A stretch of DNA of 64,000 nt from Massilia endophytica (GTDB lineage: Bacteria > Pseudomonadota > Gammaproteobacteria > Burkholderiales > Burkholderiaceae_D): positions 5,208,001-5,272,000 of the forward strand of contig NZ_CP088952.1 in NCBI RefSeq assembly GCF_021165955.1. The letters are read 5' to 3'. The translations under genes and the position numbers were made by a program. The stretch's first letter is position 1, and each line of letters begins with the position of its first letter. The notes beneath the pieces were generated by a model. That model made no database searches, was not told where the DNA came from, and saw only the letters and a program-made list of their open reading frames with translations. Of the stretch, positions 62,579-64,000 are shown one piece after another.

Positions 62579-62998
62579 ATGCCTACGCCAACCGGCCTTA
62601 CTGTCCACAGCAAATCGCGCTACCTCGAAGTGAGCTTCGACGACGGCAAGACCTTCTCCCTGCCGTTCGAACTGCTGCGCGTGTACTCGCCATCGGCCGA
62701 GGTGAAGGGCCACGGTCCCGGACAGGAGGTGCTGCAGGTCGGCAAACGCGATGTCGGCATGAGCGACCTGGAACCCGTGGGCAACTACGCCGTGAAACCC
62801 ATCTTCACGGACGGCCACAGCTCCGGCCTTTACACCTGGGACTATCTCTACGATCTGGGCGCGCGCCAGGAACAGCACTGGGCCAACTACCTGGACCGCC
62901 TGCATGCGGCGGGCTTCGAAGGCGACAGCGGCCGCGAGCCGGGCGCCGAGCTGCCGGGCGGTGCGAAGAAGCCGCACGCCTGCGGCCACCACCATTAA
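62579..62998 (+). CDS. DUF971 (gamma-butyrobetaine hydroxylase N-terminal-like) protein
   Basis: A 139-residue protein with a single DUF971 domain (LTVHSKSRYLEVSFDDGKTFSLPFELLRVYSPSAEV, YAVKPIFTDGHSSGLYTWDYLYDLG). This fold occurs in gamma-butyrobetaine hydroxylases and in iron-sulfur cluster helpers. The C-terminus ends KKPHACGHHH, a potential metal-binding tail. It starts directly after the HIT stop. Function not established. Confidence 0.88.
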   Translation: MPTPTGLTVHSKSRYLEVSFDDGKTFSLPFELLRVYSPSAEVKGHGPGQEVLQVGKRDVGMSDLEPVGNYAVKPIFTDGHSSGLYTWDYLYDLGARQEQHWANYLDRLHAAGFEGDSGREPGAELPGGAKKPHACGHHH

Positions 62999-63067
62999 AC
63001 GACAATTTCAGTACAGACCGCGACAGTGAGGGCGTGCTAACTTCGGGCTTTTTCGTCCGAGGACATC

Positions 63068-63970
63068 ATGACCCTTGCCCGCTTCCCGCTCGCCGTGCTG
63101 GCCTTTGCCGCCGCGGCTTCCGTATCCGCCGCCGACCATTACGGCCGCCTGACTGTCGACGTCAAAATCGAGGGCAAGGGCCAGACCCAGCGCGGCAAAG
63201 ACTATTCCCGATCCACCACTGCCCAGAATGTGCACATGGCTTTCAATGTCATGCGCTCCGGCGACGGCGACGACAGGAACATGCTGGACGACGCGGGCAA
63301 TGCAGCCGAAATGGAGAAGTACGCCGCAGCCTCGCGCGCCCGCGCGCCGTCCCCGGAGAAGCAGAAAGAGGTGATGATGCGGATGCAGAAGGAGGCCGAG
63401 GCCTGCCGCAACGACGTCAACTGCATGCAGGCGGTCGCCCTGAAGATGGCCAAGGAAACCGCTTCCTGGGCCGCCCCGGCGCCCGACCACTCCGCGGACG
63501 AAGGCCGCTACTTCAACTACATCCCCGTCGGCGCCGCCCAGTGCAAGGGCGAGTTCACCGCGAAGATCGCCGACAGCGAAGAAGGCGCCTACTCGGACGT
63601 GGCAGGCATGCGTCCCTTCACGACCAAGGTCGCCGCCGATTTCAAGGCCGGGGAACTGGAAAAGGCGACGGTATGCATTGGCAGCGTGACGGTGGACAGC
63701 CGCACGGGCAAGCTCTACTCCCGCCTCGCGGTGCCGGTCATCAAGGGCCGCCACCGCAGCACGGACGCGGGCCACGTCACCCATGACTCGGCCGATTCCC
63801 AGCTGCTGCTCAATGCCGACGCCATGAAATGGGCCTTCGCCCAGCTGAACGGCGGCGCCCGCAGCGGCGTCCAGCGCACCACGCTGAAGGCGCCCCTGTC
63901 CTCGTCCATGGCAGGCCAGGGCGAGCAGACCCTCAACGTCGAAGTCCGCTGGACCTTCGACGGCAAATAA
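63068..63970 (+). CDS. Exported protein of unknown function
   Basis: A 300-residue protein with signal peptide (LARFPLAVLAFAAAASVSAAD). No known domain recognised. A methionine/charge-rich helical segment (EKQKEVMMRMQKEAEACRNDVNCMQAVALKMAKE) has two closely spaced cysteines that could pair, and the flanks look beta-rich (LTVDVKIEGKGQT, QTLNVEVRWTFDGK). ATG 63068 sits after CGAGGACATC. It stands alone after the oxidoreductase-HIT-DUF971 unit, 69 nt downstream. Confidence 0.8.
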   Translation: MTLARFPLAVLAFAAAASVSAADHYGRLTVDVKIEGKGQTQRGKDYSRSTTAQNVHMAFNVMRSGDGDDRNMLDDAGNAAEMEKYAAASRARAPSPEKQKEVMMRMQKEAEACRNDVNCMQAVALKMAKETASWAAPAPDHSADEGRYFNYIPVGAAQCKGEFTAKIADSEEGAYSDVAGMRPFTTKVAADFKAGELEKATVCIGSVTVDSRTGKLYSRLAVPVIKGRHRSTDAGHVTHDSADSQLLLNADAMKWAFAQLNGGARSGVQRTTLKAPLSSSMAGQGEQTLNVEVRWTFDGK

Positions 63971-63982
63971 AACAGCCGAGCC

Positions 63983-64000
63983 CGTGTCCACCTTGGGGTC
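63983..64000. repeat. Truncated GTGTCCAC repeat at window edge
   Basis: CGTGTCCACCTT lies 13 nt after the last stop codon and runs out of the window. It matches the arm start of the nested repeat at 446-556 for about ten bases. Too short to be sure it is the same element. Confidence 0.4.

Overview
The window is a GC-rich, gene-dense stretch of chromosome from a Gram-negative betaproteobacterium, most likely Burkholderiales, family Oxalobacteraceae (Massilia/Duganella/Janthinobacterium relatives). The placement is inferred from gene order (pilMNOPQ-aroKB-dgt, lolB-ispE-tRNA-Gln-prs-rplY-pth-ychF, kdsD-kdsC-lptCAB-rpoN-hpf, cyaY divergent from lptM-lysA), the ResB/CcsA cytochrome c maturation system, and a PtsN-HprK-RapZ set. 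No alignment or database search was possible. Almost all of it is core housekeeping sequence. I see no prophage, transposase, CRISPR array or rRNA.

Layout: 0-8 kb holds hemB and engB (minus), then a cytochrome c4, resB and ccsA (c-type cytochrome supply and maturation), then msrP-msrQ (periplasmic methionine sulfoxide repair). 8-12.4 kb holds lptM-lysA divergent from cyaY, then the penicillin-binding protein mrcA. 12.7-22.8 kb is the type IV pilus assembly operon pilMNOPQ, an Ig-like-repeat lipoprotein, an in-frame aroK-aroB fusion and dgt. 22.8-27.2 kb holds two small coiled-coil/membrane paralogues, then a minus-strand operon mutM-dynamin-like GTPase-mutY. 27.3-35 kb holds a TPR lipoprotein, lolB, ispE, tRNA-Gln(UUG), prs, rplY, pth, an orphan HigA-type antitoxin with an apparent toxin remnant, and ychF.

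35-42.6 kb is a more variable block: an NTF2-like secreted protein with a proline iminopeptidase, an NYN-domain protein, a MOSC protein, a GGDEF protein, a small exported protein and a KefB-type antiporter. 42.6-48.1 kb is the LPS/sigma-54 cluster kdsD-kdsC-lptC-lptA-lptB-rpoN-hpf. 48.1-54.6 kb holds a LysR/quinone-reductase pair, an acyl-CoA hydrolase with an Lrp regulator, a VOC protein, and rapZ, hprK and ptsN on the opposite strand from rpoN. 54.8-64 kb holds queF, ilvA, a YqaA-type membrane protein, a 1337-residue flavin/iron-sulfur oxidoreductase, a HIT protein, a DUF971 protein and an exported protein of unknown function.

The most unusual items are non-coding or structural. A 107-bp palindrome-bearing tandem array sits inside the hprK-rapZ operon and copies the 3' end of hprK. 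Two families of REP-like inverted repeats (cores GGGGACAGACCCC and GTGTCCACTT) lie in intergenic gaps, one with perfect 35-nt arms. AroK and AroB share one open frame. A dynamin-like GTPase sits between the two oxidised-guanine repair genes. A HigB-like toxin seems reduced to its two ends, leaving an orphan antitoxin. The rpoN-hpf and ptsN-hprK-rapZ halves of a normally contiguous cluster look separated by an inversion.
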